64,000 nucleotides of DNA. Source: Sipunculus nudus (lineage: Eukaryota > Annelida > Sipuncula > Golfingiida > Sipunculidae). Below are positions 36,674 through 51,400 of the stretch, piece after piece; positions within the stretch are counted from its first letter, which is position 1; each line of letters begins with the position of its first letter. A program made the position numbers and the translations under genes. The stretch is from positions 69,766,300-69,830,299 of the forward strand of contig CM049314.1 in the NCBI GenBank assembly GCA_026874595.1. The letters are read 5' to 3'. The notes below the pieces were generated by a model. The model saw nothing but the letters and a program-made list of their open reading frames with translations, was not told where the DNA came from and did no database searches.

Positions 36674-37187
36674 TCATTTCCAAACTCCGGAAGTTGCACT
36701 TGAGTTTGTCTCCAGAAGCCTCACATCTCTAGGGGTAGCTCGGTCTGATGTCTGTCTGCTCAGTGCTGAAACAAGAAATAAACGTTCATAATCATTTTTA
36801 TACGGTGACAGGCTTTGGTTTCATGCAATTTAAAAGCAGGGAACCGTATTTAATGAATATTCGTAATATAATTAGTCCCGTCTTAATTTAATTATTCGTA
36901 GCTTCATTCCTCGTACTTCTTTCAAAGCGCAAAAAAATTAGACCTTGATGTTACACCTGGTTGTGAAAAATTCTGCAATACACAATACATATATATATAC
37001 ATGTGTATTATATAAGCATATTAATTATAAGCCTACAAGTAATTACCCTCACATGTATAACGGTCGGCCGGATAGTTGATACATTCTGGATGGTCACCTG
37101 AATGCATCTTGTTGATGAGTCCGATCAACAGCTGCATGGAATTTGAAAATTCCTTCGCAAGATTTTTCGGCTTCTTTTTCCCTAAAT
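36674..37187 (-). CDS. Polycystin-like exons 25-26: cytoplasmic tail
   Basis: Exon 25 (37187-37047) follows a TATTATACAG acceptor and encodes a lysine-rich and helical tail ([20 protein letters not shown]). It either reads on to a TAG at 37033 (ending CEGNYL) or splices at G|GTAATT to exon 26 (36765-36674), which has a strong pyrimidine tract acceptor (TTTCTTGTTTCAG), joins in phase, and ends in TGA after 30 residues ([19 protein letters not shown]...). The second option is preferred because the phase and the acceptor both fit. An ATTAAA lies about 97 nt after that stop. Confidence 0.6.
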
Positions 37188-40100
37188 CTGTATAATAATT
37201 ACCAAAGGAAATAAAATATATCTTATCATGTTGCAAAGTGCTATTATATAAGTTGCGTGGGTTCAGGTTTTCTACAATACCACGGCGTTGAGTCGTTTAG
37301 TGATTATTCCAAGGATTTAGAAATAAAAGATGATCAATATGTAGCGAGTTATTCTAGCATTTAGAACACTCCCTTTTTAACGACCACCAAGGCCTTTGTG
37401 TTATCATGCGAAAATAGTACGTAAAATGGCTTGTTTTTGTGCTTAACAAAATCAACTTACTATAGCCGGTGTACATAAGCGAGTCCCATTGGCCGTCAGT
37501 CTTCTGTTTGTTCGAAGTGAAGAAACTATAAACGTAATCGACGATGTAATCCGTCATTTCGGAGTCATAATTTTGGAGAGTGAAATTCCTCTTTACGGCC
37601 CAGTACGACTCGAGAATTATCGTGATTAACAATAAAACGAGAAGATAGGAACAGGTCAAGGCAAACGCTAAATATACAACCAGAGCTGTGGTGTCTTGTA
37701 TGCCCGGCATATCGCTGGCGTCCAGCATTTGTACTAAAATTAGGATAGAGGAGTACAAAGATTGGAGAAAATCTCTGAAGAATGAACTCTTTGTCTGGAA
37801 TATCAGCAAGAAGTAGCTGATACTCCCCATGAGAACGAAAAAGAGTATCACCAGGTATTCCCGCAGTGATTTAGAAGCGTACTTCAATGTGGAGCCAAGG
37901 ATCGACATAGTTTTGATCAGTCGCAGGACAAACAAGAACTGGAGTTGCTGCAGTATTAAGCATACGCTCAGGAATGTCACGTACAGATCATTCACCACGA
38001 CAACGGTGTCAAGTCCACTGGTGGTCTGGCTGTTCTTCAACTGTTCAATTGCTGATTTGATCACGCACGTTAACTGAATAGTAAGCCCTACCACGCACCA
38101 CCCACAGATGATTTTCACAAGCTCTATTATGTTCCAGAAATTTCTTATGTATATCCTGCCGTGAGCTTTCACTTTCATGAAGAATTTGATGGTTAAGAAT
38201 AAGAGATAAAACAAACTCACAAACTGTACCAGTAAGGTTATGATCCCGGTGACTCCTATATATTGGTACAACTGCAAAACTCTTACGTTATGACTCGTAA
38301 CTTTCCCGCCGTGACCAGGAAACTCCAAAAACAATTTTGCTGAGACAAACAGGTTCATATGCGGGTTGTACGTGAATAGTTCCAGTACGATTGCTCTTGT
38401 GTGATCACCGATCCATTCTTCTTGTTGGAGTTTATCTAGCGTATAAATTGTCCCGTTTTTTGTCCTGCCCAGTGAGGCCAGATACCCTGGTCCAAATAAG
38501 CTTCCATAAGCACCGAATAATGCCATTGTATTAGTTTCTGAACCATATACGAAAGCTGGATTAAGACATGTAGAGTTTTCAGTTCCGTTTGTACCTAGAA
38601 GTTTCCATTTCACATTAAAATCTCGTGTCTCACTGATCCACCATTTGATATCGTCATCACAGGATATTGCAGGCCTGCTTTCACAAAGCCCTGGGAGAGG
38701 AATATGTAACTATCATAATGACTGATGTTTACACATCATATGACAAACCATGTGACCAATAAATGGCCAATACAAGTTTTGAGTATTCAAATTGCGTAAA
38801 TGACATATTGCTGTTAAATTTGCTCTTAGAAAACTAAGACACCTCCACATATTCATAATATCATTGTTTATTGCATCATAAAAAAACAGGCCCAAGCGTT
38901 ATAAACAGATGCTTACAAAATGACAAACCAATGTTTTTACTGGCTTTAACAATAAAGATACATAGAATGCATGGCTTTTCATTACTCTTCTTCCATCCCT
39001 TTACTTACTAGGGTCTATACGGTACTGGCGGAAGAGAGGGGAATTCAGCATCCAGTCATTGGAGTTTGGGAGGTACTGGTCTTGAGCTCTTTCACTGAAG
39101 AGTACGGGGACCACTCGGTCACGTGCCCAGGACCAAACATCTTCCTTTACTTTTATCTGGATATCAATTAGTAACAAGAATTTAAAATGTTAAATATTGT
39201 CAATCGCACTGTCGTCATCTGTCTATCAACTTTGAATTAGCTCTGCTGCATATAGCTTTCTTTAAAAGAAAGGTGGTAATTGAATGGCAGATGGATCATT
39301 TAGCATCCACTGAGGGGAGACAGACATATGTAAAACAGTAGAAAATGTATATTGGACGGTAATGTAAAATCTTTCAATGTTACAGATATCTAGTACAAAC
39401 GTCTAGAATCCCACTCGCTTCATATAGTTCCAAAGACATTTAACAGAAACAATAATTATAATTACCTTTCCAAGTTACGTTTAAACCTTTTATCTTTTTA
39501 TTTTAAAGACAGGTACGTACCTTGTCATATCTGGTTGAATTCAGTATATTCCTAATCGTTTCAGCTTCATTGTAAGCCCCGGGGCCGCGTTGAGCGTACG
39601 ACAGAAACAGAAGGAGGCCAAGGAAGAAGAGATGGTACACTACGTCTCTAACAAGCTGGCCGACCCGGATTTGAACTCTCCTCCTTCTTCTTGCTTTCTC
39701 AACAGCTGCGCGGTTTATATAATTACTCTCTGATGATACAGAAAGAACATAATTACATGTGAAATCTGGTGACCGATTCTTTCACCTTAAAATTCCCCAT
39801 TGGGCTAAATATCACACTTTCCTGCTCAGGGTTAGTGGACAACAGTATGTGGTGACGGAGGGGAAACAGAAGGGTTATTCGAATCAACAAATATGTGACT
39901 ACTCTAGCACAATGAAGGCTGTCGTGACGGCTTGAAGAGGATGATCTTTGATGAAGAATTACAAAATGTCTAAGCTCATAAGTTTAACTTGTTTATAAAG
40001 ATGTACATTTCTTGACTTTCTCATATAAAAGGAAATACAGCTCTCAAGGAATGAGAATCTTTATATTTAACACGACAAGCATACTCTATATTTAATTTAT

Positions 40101-41480
40101 CCAAGCGTTATCCTTATTTAATTTATCCAAGCGTCATCCATGTTAATCAATATTTCAAGAGGTTTCAATAACGCAATCCATTTAAATCTACCTGCCTACA
40201 TCGAGTCCTCGGCGGACTACAGATAGCCTCAGGATTTGTAAATGACTGGCAAATCTTAGTGATAATTAAAGTTTTGTGACATATTAATCGCGGGATAGGA
40301 GTGTCTAAGCACAGGTTTTCTAGTTCACACAAAATGTAAATTTCTTGACTTCCTCACATAATAGGAAATATAGCTCTCAAGGAATAACAAAATTTAACAA
40401 AACATATTAATCGCGGGATAGGAGTGTCTAAGTACAGGTTTTACTAGTTCACACAAAATGTAAATTTCTTGACTTTCTCACATAATAGGAAATATAGCTC
40501 TCAAGGAATAACAAAATTTATATTTAATGGGACAAGCGTTATCCATATTTAATTTATTCAAGCGTTATCCTTATTCAATCAATGATTAATATTTAATCAA
40601 ACTGCCTGCTTACATCTTATATCCTCGGTGGACTCTCAGAACGCCTCCGGATTTGTAAATGACCGACAAATCCTAGTGATTATTACACTTTTGTGACGTT
40701 GTGATCCGGGGATAGGACTGTCTCAGTTTAACTTGCCACTCTTTGTTTGTTAATCCTTTTGACACTCAGAATTTTTCATTTCTCCATTTTTTGGATAATT
40801 TCACAAGCATGCTACTAAACGTTTGATTAATTTATCTATATTGTCAGATTATTTTCAGTGAACTTTCAGCAACGCTAATCCCGTCACTTATATTCTCAAT
40901 AAAAAAAATCCGACAGGTAAACACAATCTATTTTACATATTATACTTTTAACGACACATTTTGCTGCTTACCCGTGTGACCGATATCCAGGTCTTCATCC
41001 GTATCACCTTTGTCATCCAGTACTGGATCAACAGGCATCCGAATGATGAGGGCAAGGATCACCGACATGATTACCAACTATGGATAAAACGGAATAAGTA
41101 AGGATCATAATAATCGATGATAATCCACTGAAAATAAAATTTTACATCACCTGCAGACTCTGAAAATAAAATCGAATCATGCGTTTAGCATCACAGACCT
41201 AACCACCAAGTGTAAACAAATTTGACGTCGTTAACAAAAGAAACTCCCGTACTTCAAATGAATTCCAAACCAAATCTGGACCTTCAACATACAGCAAATC
41301 TGAGGCGGTATAAATATAATCTCGTACCTGGTACTCGAAATAGAACCCGAATCCTGATACCGACAAAAATAAACCGAATTCGGTGCATATTTATTGTGTA
41401 TCCGACCTGCCCTCTGCTTTGCTACCAGGCTTAAGTCCTGTACTTTATGTGTGTTTGAACGAGATAATGCGTACGCTGAC

Positions 41481-41538
<58 letters not shown>

Positions 41539-43499
41539 TCTCTTTATGATGTTTAATTGACCCCCGCCGTCGCCGAAGATTGTGAGACATAGGAACGGTG
41601 AGCGTACGACCGTCTTTCTGTCCGTCCGTCTCTCCGTCCGTCCGTCCGTACGTATGTCCGTCCGTCCGTCCGTCACAGATATGTTGACGCAATAACTCGA
41701 AAAGAATTTGATGTACAAACACCAAACTTGCAGCATTGATGCACCTTATCAAGCGTCAAGTCAAGTTCGAATATGGAATACCTTGACACATCTGTCAAGA
41801 TCACAGCGGCGATAATGCAAATATGATATTAACGCATTAACTCGAAAACAATTTAAGCTGCGGTCACCCAATAGCAGCATTGGTGTGTGACACTGACACA
41901 TCTCAAGTGTCATACAGGTATTCAGAACAGCTACAACCACAGCAGGCGGGGAACTTACTAGATCTGTTCCACAGAAAAACTTTTGATTTGTATATTTTGC
42001 GTCTCCTGTTTTTCTTGTAAACATTTGAAATTTAGTTGCAGACGAAACAAGCCTTTCATCTGAATGACCTTGATATGAGGTTAGCGCCTAAATGTGCGAG
42101 CATTTTGAGACATTAAATGCTTAAATTCAGTTGCACTTACCCTGACAGGGTTGATCAGGCCCTCTGATTGTACGATTGCCAATATCTCTGTGGCTAGCCA
42201 GGCGCTAGACTTTTCCCCTCCCCATTCGAAGCTGTAGAGAATTGTGAAGAAAGCCGACGCCGCCATGGTTAAGACAAGAAGAACCCATGCTACATAACGG
42301 AAATACCTCGGCAACGGATCAAAGACGAAACGTTTAAACAATGTGTTCAATCTTGCCTTCAACGTCGATCGCTTTCTTTAGTTTGTCATCTTGTACGCCG
42401 TAGGTTCCCACTTTTTCTTGGATTTGTTCCAGATCTGTTTTCTTTTTTCCGCTTCTCTTGAAAAGATTCACAATCAGAAGATTTATTGGTACGATGGTTA
42501 GGGCGCTGATAAACCCGATCAAGAGACTCTGAACTGTAAACGAAAGAGGCCCGATTTGTATCCCGATTGTCTGCTCTGTGGACGTGTCCCGCTGATACCA
42601 GATGGCGTTAGTGATCAAGGTAATGAAAAGGAGGCATAAACAGCATGATAGACGCTGCACGCGCGTGAAGTTTGTGTCGGTGTTTCTAGTAAATATGGAT
42701 GCCCATAGATGACCGTCCATGAAATTCTCTCTGGATTGACTGTAAAACAGATGTTGGAAATTGAGAACCTCTTCCATGGTCGCTGCCGGCAGCAGTCTCC
42801 GGATCGCACAGTCGCCTTTATCGATGGATAACCATTCTTTACAGAGGAAAGTGTACCTGTAATGTACCAGTAGACAGTTAAGATTGCTCGAGCAAAAGCA
42901 TAAAAAGAAACATGCATGACATAATTGGCGGCGAATGACATTAAGTGTTCAGGTCCATTGTATCGACCAATAACATTGGTTGGTTGTATCTCAGATGGTT
43001 TTAAGAAAAAATAAATGTTGTTACTATCGGGTATGTTTCTGGTTTTATTTAACAGAAGCCGCGATGTTTACTTACTAGAGCAGGACACATCAGCCAGCCG
43101 TTACATGGAGTGCTCAGGTTTACACACAGAAGCCAGCCGTTACATGTAGTGCGCAGGTTAACCACGTTTATGATATAAGATGCATTAACGAATTTTTATA
43201 AACTATACCCGAATACTTAGTTTCAATCGTCGACAACATATGTCGCTAGTGACATGGAAAAGGTGTAATATTTCTTACCCGTTTCCATTTGATAGATCGT
43301 GAATTATGATTTTCTCCAAAAACCAATCAGCGCCACTCCCTTCCCCGCTGTTGTCATGTGACACGTGGAGATAACGCACAGGTCCGAGATTTCGCTCTGT
43401 CGTCATCAGGAAACGGTTGATATGGCCCCTCTGGAAGTTCTGTTTAAATACATCATTATTTGATACACGTTTATTGTGACTAAAGGATATTAGACCAGG

Positions 43500-43551
<52 letters not shown>

Positions 43552-43639
43552 GTTACGGGTTCGAATCACATTCGGCCCTGTTTCCATATTTACCCGTTAC
43601 AATGGTGGCAACGGTGGGATCCGGAGAGTGGTGTCGTGA

Positions 43640-43703
<64 letters not shown>

Positions 43704-45381
43704 ACGTTAATATATGCTCAATGGAAAATTGGGTCGATCTGGCGTTTCAACGGCTGCCCTAGAAATGCAAATTTCATTAGCGAGACAGTTCTTTCCGCGT
43801 TTATGTGCATCCCGTAACAAAATAGATATGTACTGCCATCTGTTTGGAAAAGCGATCAGCTATGGGATATTTGGTGGTGCTTAAGCGACCTTGATTCAAT
43901 AAAGCTTGTCCCATGACTAGCGCCATATCGGCCCTCTGACATTACGACCAGATTACTGGCTGTCAGAGTGCCTTTACATTTAGGTCTGAGGAACGAATTA
44001 AAAGACCCCATTAGGATGCAAATATTTTCGTCAATTTTGACAACGCCCCATGGCTTACAGATACACTGTCAATTGACATACATCAGCCTTTTTATTGGCT
44101 TTTAAGTGTATTTTATAACAACACCAAACATAAGCGAAAAGATTCCGTGTAAACACAGCATATCGGTAAACCCCTCCGCATGTTTGATTGGGTTTGGGAT
44201 TAGAGTTTTGTTTTGGTTTAGAGACCAGTTTGGGTTGTGAGTTCACGTGTTCTCTTGTGTTAAAATTCATCGTTCGTAGCATAATGTTAAGATTATGCGC
44301 CTTTTACCACAATATGAATGCAACATGATGGAAGACCACTGCGATGCATTCCTCGATACTGCTTGTATCACGACTCAAGTAGGCTTATCAGCCGTTATCA
44401 TTGCCTACGGAGTCGGGTTGTCATGGCTAGTCTTATGACACGTTATACATTATGCCTGTAGTTATACTTAGCTTGCCTCATGAAATGTTATACAATAGCG
44501 ATTCTGGTAAATCCAATTTATTGCAGATACAGAAGTTGAAGACATGGAAACCTGATTAACAAAACTAAGATTGCAATGTGGGAGAGGACGATGGAGTTTG
44601 TGTGATTCTGATGAATCGAATTTTGCAGATTGAGAAGTTGAAGATATCGCACTGTTAATGTTGTGCTGAGGTTTGCCATGTAGACAAGCACCTTTATATA
44701 CATAGACCAGATCCAGAACCTTATCAAGGCTGGTGATGCAAATGAAGCATATTTAGAAGGGATTTTATTTGTATGACGCGAACAGCCAAAATCATTCACA
44801 TATCAAGTTCCTAATATGTTCGTCATATCCGATGTCTAGATGATGATGTATATTGAAAAGTGCACAGTTCGAGACCATATCCCCTCGTTTAATTCATTGC
44901 CTTTAGGAAATGATCCACACTACCCCGATAAAGAAACACAGAGAATAATCTGATAACTTATATAAAAGTCGCCCTGATCTTACAAGAATTCCGGTTTTCA
45001 CATCATGGGAAACTGTTGATATTTACATACCGCTAACAGAAACAAGAAATTTCGTCGAAATGACTTGTTGCATGACTCTACGACATCTTTCTGGTTCATG
45101 GCGCCATTGTCTTGTCCTTTATACACAAAGGCACCTTCTAGTTAAATAATTAGTGCAGTTCTACTACCACAAGTTTACTATTACCAAATTGTTAACCTTT
45201 CTGATTCCATCATCAAGTTTTCTGGACTTTGCTTCGGAGTGTTGTCCCACAAAGGTCAAGGTCACATTGGAGGTCGTGCCAGCTCCGCTGTTGAAGCCCG
45301 TATGTACAGTTATCTGGTATTTGTATTTATCGTTGTCTCTATTGTCAACCAAAGGCAAGACGGTCCACTGTGGATGCAAAA

Positions 45382-45431
<50 letters not shown>

Positions 45432-48400
45432 GCATATATATATATATATACATACATATATATATATATATATATAATATAGTTTTTCATGAATACCTCA
45501 CAGAGCATATACATCCGCAAAACATGAATCACCCTATATCAGGCCCACTTCAAAATTGAATCAACCCATATTACGCTATTGATTAATTTTTTTAATACAA
45601 GTGATGTCGACTATTAACCTAATTTGAAACAAATGCATAGGCATCACGATTATAGTCGAATATGCTCGGAAATCAGTACTACTGAAAAAACTTTATATGG
45701 ATCTACTTTAGTATATAATATCACCTCTAAATAACTGAACATGCCTTGATTTCATCCTTTTTGTCCCATCTTCTCACCAGAGGGAGCAGTAGTACATACA
45801 GAGCAAAAAAGGCTCCTAGAGTGCCAACGACTACGGCGTTTTCTGCCAACTTCTTGTCAAAGTCCAGGAACACAGTGGAGAAATCGATGGTGTTTGGAAC
45901 TGGAAATATCCCCGAGCCTAATGACCCGAGAACACTGCTGGTAAACACTAGTTCATCTTCTGTGCTGGTCTCAGAGATCTGTCATAGCACGAATTGCACA
46001 TACAATAATATAATAATTCTGCTAGTCCTTTACGTCAAAATACAAATGATAAACACATACTACAGATTCCTGACTTTGTGGTCAGTCACATTTCATAATT
46101 AGACAATCATAATTGGATTATGGAATTTTGATGACCACAAAAATATAAAAGGAACAAGGAGCTTTTTTAATTACTTGATTTTGTGTTTGTTGTGTATTAT
46201 TTAAATTTTACATGTTGTTTAGGAGCTTGAACTAAAAAAAAAACGAATTCATGGTTAAACTGATATGGCATATCAACCTTGTTTTGAAAAAATTGCTTTC
46301 TTAAAGTTTTGTCATGGGTATACGAGATTAATATTATTTCCAAGTACAATGCCTGAAGAGCGCCCTTTTGTGCTAATAACATAATTGATTTTGTTCAACT
46401 TGCGTATTTTTAAGTTTAATCTTACCTTTCGATGATGAAAGAAAGTGAATAAAAATACAATGTCTTAGCCAACAAGAAAAGAAAGGAAAAACAATAATAA
46501 AATCCTCGTCAACCGGGACAGACAAAGCAAAATTAATGGAATAAAATAAGTTCTTGGTAACATAACCTACCTGGCAGCTGTCACGTGACCATGATTGTTG
46601 ATTATGATCCCATGACGAACATGACACCGCCTCCAGCGCCATGGAGTAAGAGGCAGGTACAGTGTTCCCATGGCTGTCTGTATTGAAAAGGAGAACTGAA
46701 TTACAGTAGAATCTCGAATTTCCGTATCTCTTTTATTCCGAATTTCGTTTTATCGAAATTTGAATTGAACAATGGAAATTAACCGTTATTAACCGAAAAG
46801 TAGAAACACGATATTCGGAAAATATATTTTTCCCAATCACCGAACTTTATACCTGAAGATAACAATGATTGTAAATGATTTACTGATTTCATATAAAAAT
46901 AAGATTTAAACAAAATGTTAAGATGAGATAACCTTACTGGCCAGGTGAAGACTAGATAGCAATAGCATATTGGAACCTTGATATGCCCACGTGAACCTGT
47001 AGTAATAGTATATTAACTGAAACATGGTGTACTTCGCACGTGCGTAACCTCAAATATCCAAATATATTTTTTGTAAACCAATCTATACGGATATTCGAGG
47101 TTCAAATCCAAGCAATCAAAGACAGAGTATGCCACTGCAGTCAGGGAAATTTGCATAGTGGTAGCACAAACAAAATATGAATATTATATTGCAAGATTAA
47201 CCCAAATGCATGACGGTAACCTTCCATTTGTGTCAAAGATATTTCCTGAAAGGACCTTCCAATATTCCAGAAAAGCGTGTAGTTCAAGGAAAGGTGATTT
47301 TTTTTATAAAATGGTTAATCAGTGATGAAGGAAGCTACATAAAACCTTCCTTGAATCTTATTGTTCAGCACAATATGTAAATGGCTCATTATTACTCAAA
47401 CCTTATAACCTAGGTTTTATACTTTCAGTTTATCTTTATGTCTAAAAAATGTAATAATATATTATTCCTCTCAAATAATATAAAAATTATATTTAAAATA
47501 TTATGTTATTATACTGTGTAGGATTATTGCTGTGATACTTTTGACAGGGCTCTGTATTCACTATATATCTTAGCAGGTAAAACTTAAGCCAGAAAATATA
47601 AATATACAACGTTACTGTATCGCATCTTATCTCTTCAGATACTTACCTTGGAGTGATACATTAATCGATACCGGAAGTGACGTATTTGTCATGTTCATTG
47701 GTATTAAGATGGTAAGACCCGAATTACCGGCTGTGGATCTCTTTGTACGAGAACGCCTGTCGACCATTCCCGTGTTTAAAACAGATGTATGAGTATTGTT
47801 TATGGTAACGGTGATAACCGGAAGTGCTCCTGAGGGTAAATTAAGATATGCAATAACTTGTCCTTTGCTGGCAGCTTCCATATCTAGATTAAAACTGACA
47901 CTCCCTATATCCTCTGTGGTGTTTGCTGTGATATTTCTTCGAACTGCGCTTGACGCTCTTGTTGAGGATATCTCTAATGGCTGAGCATTTTCGTTATCTA
48001 AGGTCAACAAATGGCCATCGCACGTCAGTAATTTGAATTCTTGCATGGGTTGATTGACTGACGACCCTGAACTGTCCCAGCTGTACACTGTGTCGTTCAC
48101 AGCCAAGGACTAAAAGAAAAAAATATAAATCATACATTAAAGCTTGAGTGACCACAGACATGTAGCAATATTCATGCAAAACGCCGCGTCAGTTGGCTAA
48201 AATTGCTATGAAACAATGCAGGAAAAGTCGATTTAATAGAAACATAAATTTAAAAATCCTTCCGCAAGATCAAAGGTGACAGTCATCCGAATGTCCTCCG
48301 GCAAAATCGATTTTCTCTGCACTTTAAGATCATATTTATAATATGAAAAAATAAAACTGCAAAGAAATAATTCGTACCAAAGCCTGATTTTATAGCAATT

Positions 48401-51400
48401 TTTTAAAAAAGGTCCTTGTAAATTTGTTCATAGGATCGACTTTACTCTTGTTTTCACCACGAAGACTGAAGTAATAGTGCCAATGCCGCAGACGACGTTA
48501 TAAAACAATTAGTCTTTCAGATTACTGAAATTCTTATTCAAGACATTCATCAATAGCGGTACTGGCAGCTCAAGAAAAACGACTAGGTTGGATAAGAATA
48601 AAACTATTATATGTTTGTCAATTCTTAATAATCTATTACTGCCTGACAAAAAGGGTTTGTCGGCTGTTTTGTATTACCTTGTAATCTATACAGGCTTCCA
48701 TAGTCACATCCTCAGTAAACGCCAGTTTGTAAGGGAGTCGGATACCACCGTACGGGCTACTAAATTTTGAACTTATTAAAGCTACCGCCCGCTGCCGTCC
48801 AGTAGAAATCTGGGCACCATCCAAGGTGAAGGTCACTGGGGGATCCCCGGGCCACATCGAGTTTCTCTGATCTTTAAGCACATCATCAATAGCGTCCATG
48901 GTCTGTGTTACCAAACGTGCTTTCTGTGACTGAAAAAAAAAAATTAAGTTTTTAAGGAGGATAATTGGTAAAGAGTAATTTGAATAAAGTCCTGCATAAA
49001 AAAATTATAAATACTGGATAAAAGTGTTTTAAACAAAGATCTGGATAACTGTTTCAAAATATCATGTTTTAATGTAAAAAATTGTCAACAGCGAAATAAT
49101 AAACGGTTTTTATCAAATCTTAAGAATTATATTGGTGGCCTCTATTTTCTCTTAAATATATCACACTAACACATTTGCATAATTGTCATTAAAAAAATTT
49201 GCATGCTTACCTTGCTCGAAGAGTCGATGTCGGTATTATTGCTTGTATCCTGTATTTGAATTTCAGTCAGTGCTTTTATCATATTAACTGAAGTTCCTAA
49301 AACATCTGAAATTAAAACATACAAGAATATTAAAAACCAGGAACCGGCCGAGGTTAAAATTTTGCTTTGGGTCAGTTCAGATTTCAATCCAGTGGTGGAG
49401 ACTTCAGGATTGAGATCTGGTCTGTTTTATAAACTGGGCCAGCCCAGACTACAATCCTTTGAATCCTCATCAACTTGCCTGGCTTGATATTCAGAGAGGG
49501 ACTGATATTGAACCCATAGTTTAAACTTTCATGATATTACAATTTTTATATATTAACCTTTATTAATGTATATTACTAACACGAAATAGCCATTTAACCC
49601 GAACTTAACAGTAATAATGTTTTTAAATTTATGAATTTTGAAAAGTGTAGACTTTGAAGACTTTGAATATTTAAAAAAAATATTTCTTAGTCATCAAGTG
49701 TGCACACTTTTAAGCTTATGTATTTTGATATTTTGCTTATATTTATGTATTCCTGGAACATAATTCTTAGTTAAAATATATAAAAATTATAATGTTTTTC
49801 TTTGAATCTTGATTAAGCTGCGTAAGACTTACATCATCACTGACATCAGACTATTAACTTAGACTCTACCTTTTACAATAGTTTAGTTTTGCTTTTCGAA
49901 TATTTTGTATAAATGTATTCCTTATATATATTCATTCCTCTCCTGCATAACGTATTTAGTTTTTTAGGCGTTAACAATTGGACTTCTGATATTGTTAAGG
50001 TCATGATTCAGATTGTTGGTTTAGTTGTGGTAAAGTGGTTGTAATATGCTGGGCATAAAAATGGATAAATCAACAATAACACAGTTATGATGGTATTTGT
50101 TGTATTATTGAGTAATTATCTCTTTTTAATACAGGTTCCCATATAATATAAACATTTTATCATTTTTCTTGCTTCTGTTGCTGTGCTTATGGTGTAATAA
50201 ATGATACTTCTGGAACAGAATCAGACTCTTTATATATTACAATATATATTACTATTAACCAATCAAGGGTAGATTAAGATTCTAAGACCATATCTGAGTC
50301 ATGAAATCTCCAAAACAGGATTTTAATCTGGGCTGGTCTAGTTTGAAATTTAGTTTGAAATTGCCTATGCCAAATATTTCGGACTTCTCCATTCATTCAA
50401 TCCTGGCTACGCTCCTGGAAACGATTATTTTGTGGGGTGACAAGATAAAGCTTTAAAGTGTATTGAATGATTTGCTTCATACCACCATGTCCCTTTGCCT
50501 CCTACTGCCATTTAATATTTATTGACACAATTATTTTTATGGTCATACTATAACTTTTCGCCGTTTATCCTTATTAAATGACAGATGATTTTTAAAGATT
50601 AAAAATATACGCTGGGCAAAGGATAGATATCCTAATTTGAGTTTAATCATTTAGAAAAACACAGATTGATTATAACACCTAGATTGTGCTTAAACACAGC
50701 TGTACTTTAACGGTAAAGTCATAAGAGTCTTATCTCCATGTAATATCATAAGGTATATTTGATTATTATTTTTAGTTGTTACGAATACAATATTAGTGTG
50801 AATTAGCTTTCCTACATGTAATCATGATCATAGTCAAATCATTTGCCTTTTATGTTAGTGTATATTTATAAAATGGGGTACATTTACCATCTTACAAATG
50901 TGTCATAATAATTGTAATACACATAATACGCAATTTAAAAAAAATAAAAAAAAACTTTAGTAACTTACCGTTTAAAACCTCTCTTTCTTGAACTGGTGTC
51001 ATTTTGGACGAGAAATTTTTCAAAGCACTTATCTGAATCAAAACTTGTCCTACAGCAGTTTCCTGTGAAAATATCTTTAGTTATATACTATCATATAATG
51101 TATGGTAATTTTATATCAAATATTACTTGCCAGAGTTTATTAGTTTGATAAATAAAGAAATATAAAGTTCATGGAAAATAATCACTTATCATGTGCTACT
51201 GTTTTATCCACATATGAGCTGCTTTGTTTGCCATGCCTTAACGTGTATAATCCACACAAAAGTAGATATATGCACATAACAAGGCTTACCGCTGTTGCCA
51301 TGGTGATACCCTTCGATTCAGAGGTCATTCTTTTCAAAGCTCCGGCTTTCTGAGTTAGTTGGACCGGAGACATAATCTCCTCCTGCTCAATCATTTTCAT

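Noticed and set aside
45010-45090. Possible exon between polycystin exons 18 and 19
   Set aside because: Has AG and GTATGT ends, but exons 18 and 19 already join in phase with continuous PLAT similarity.
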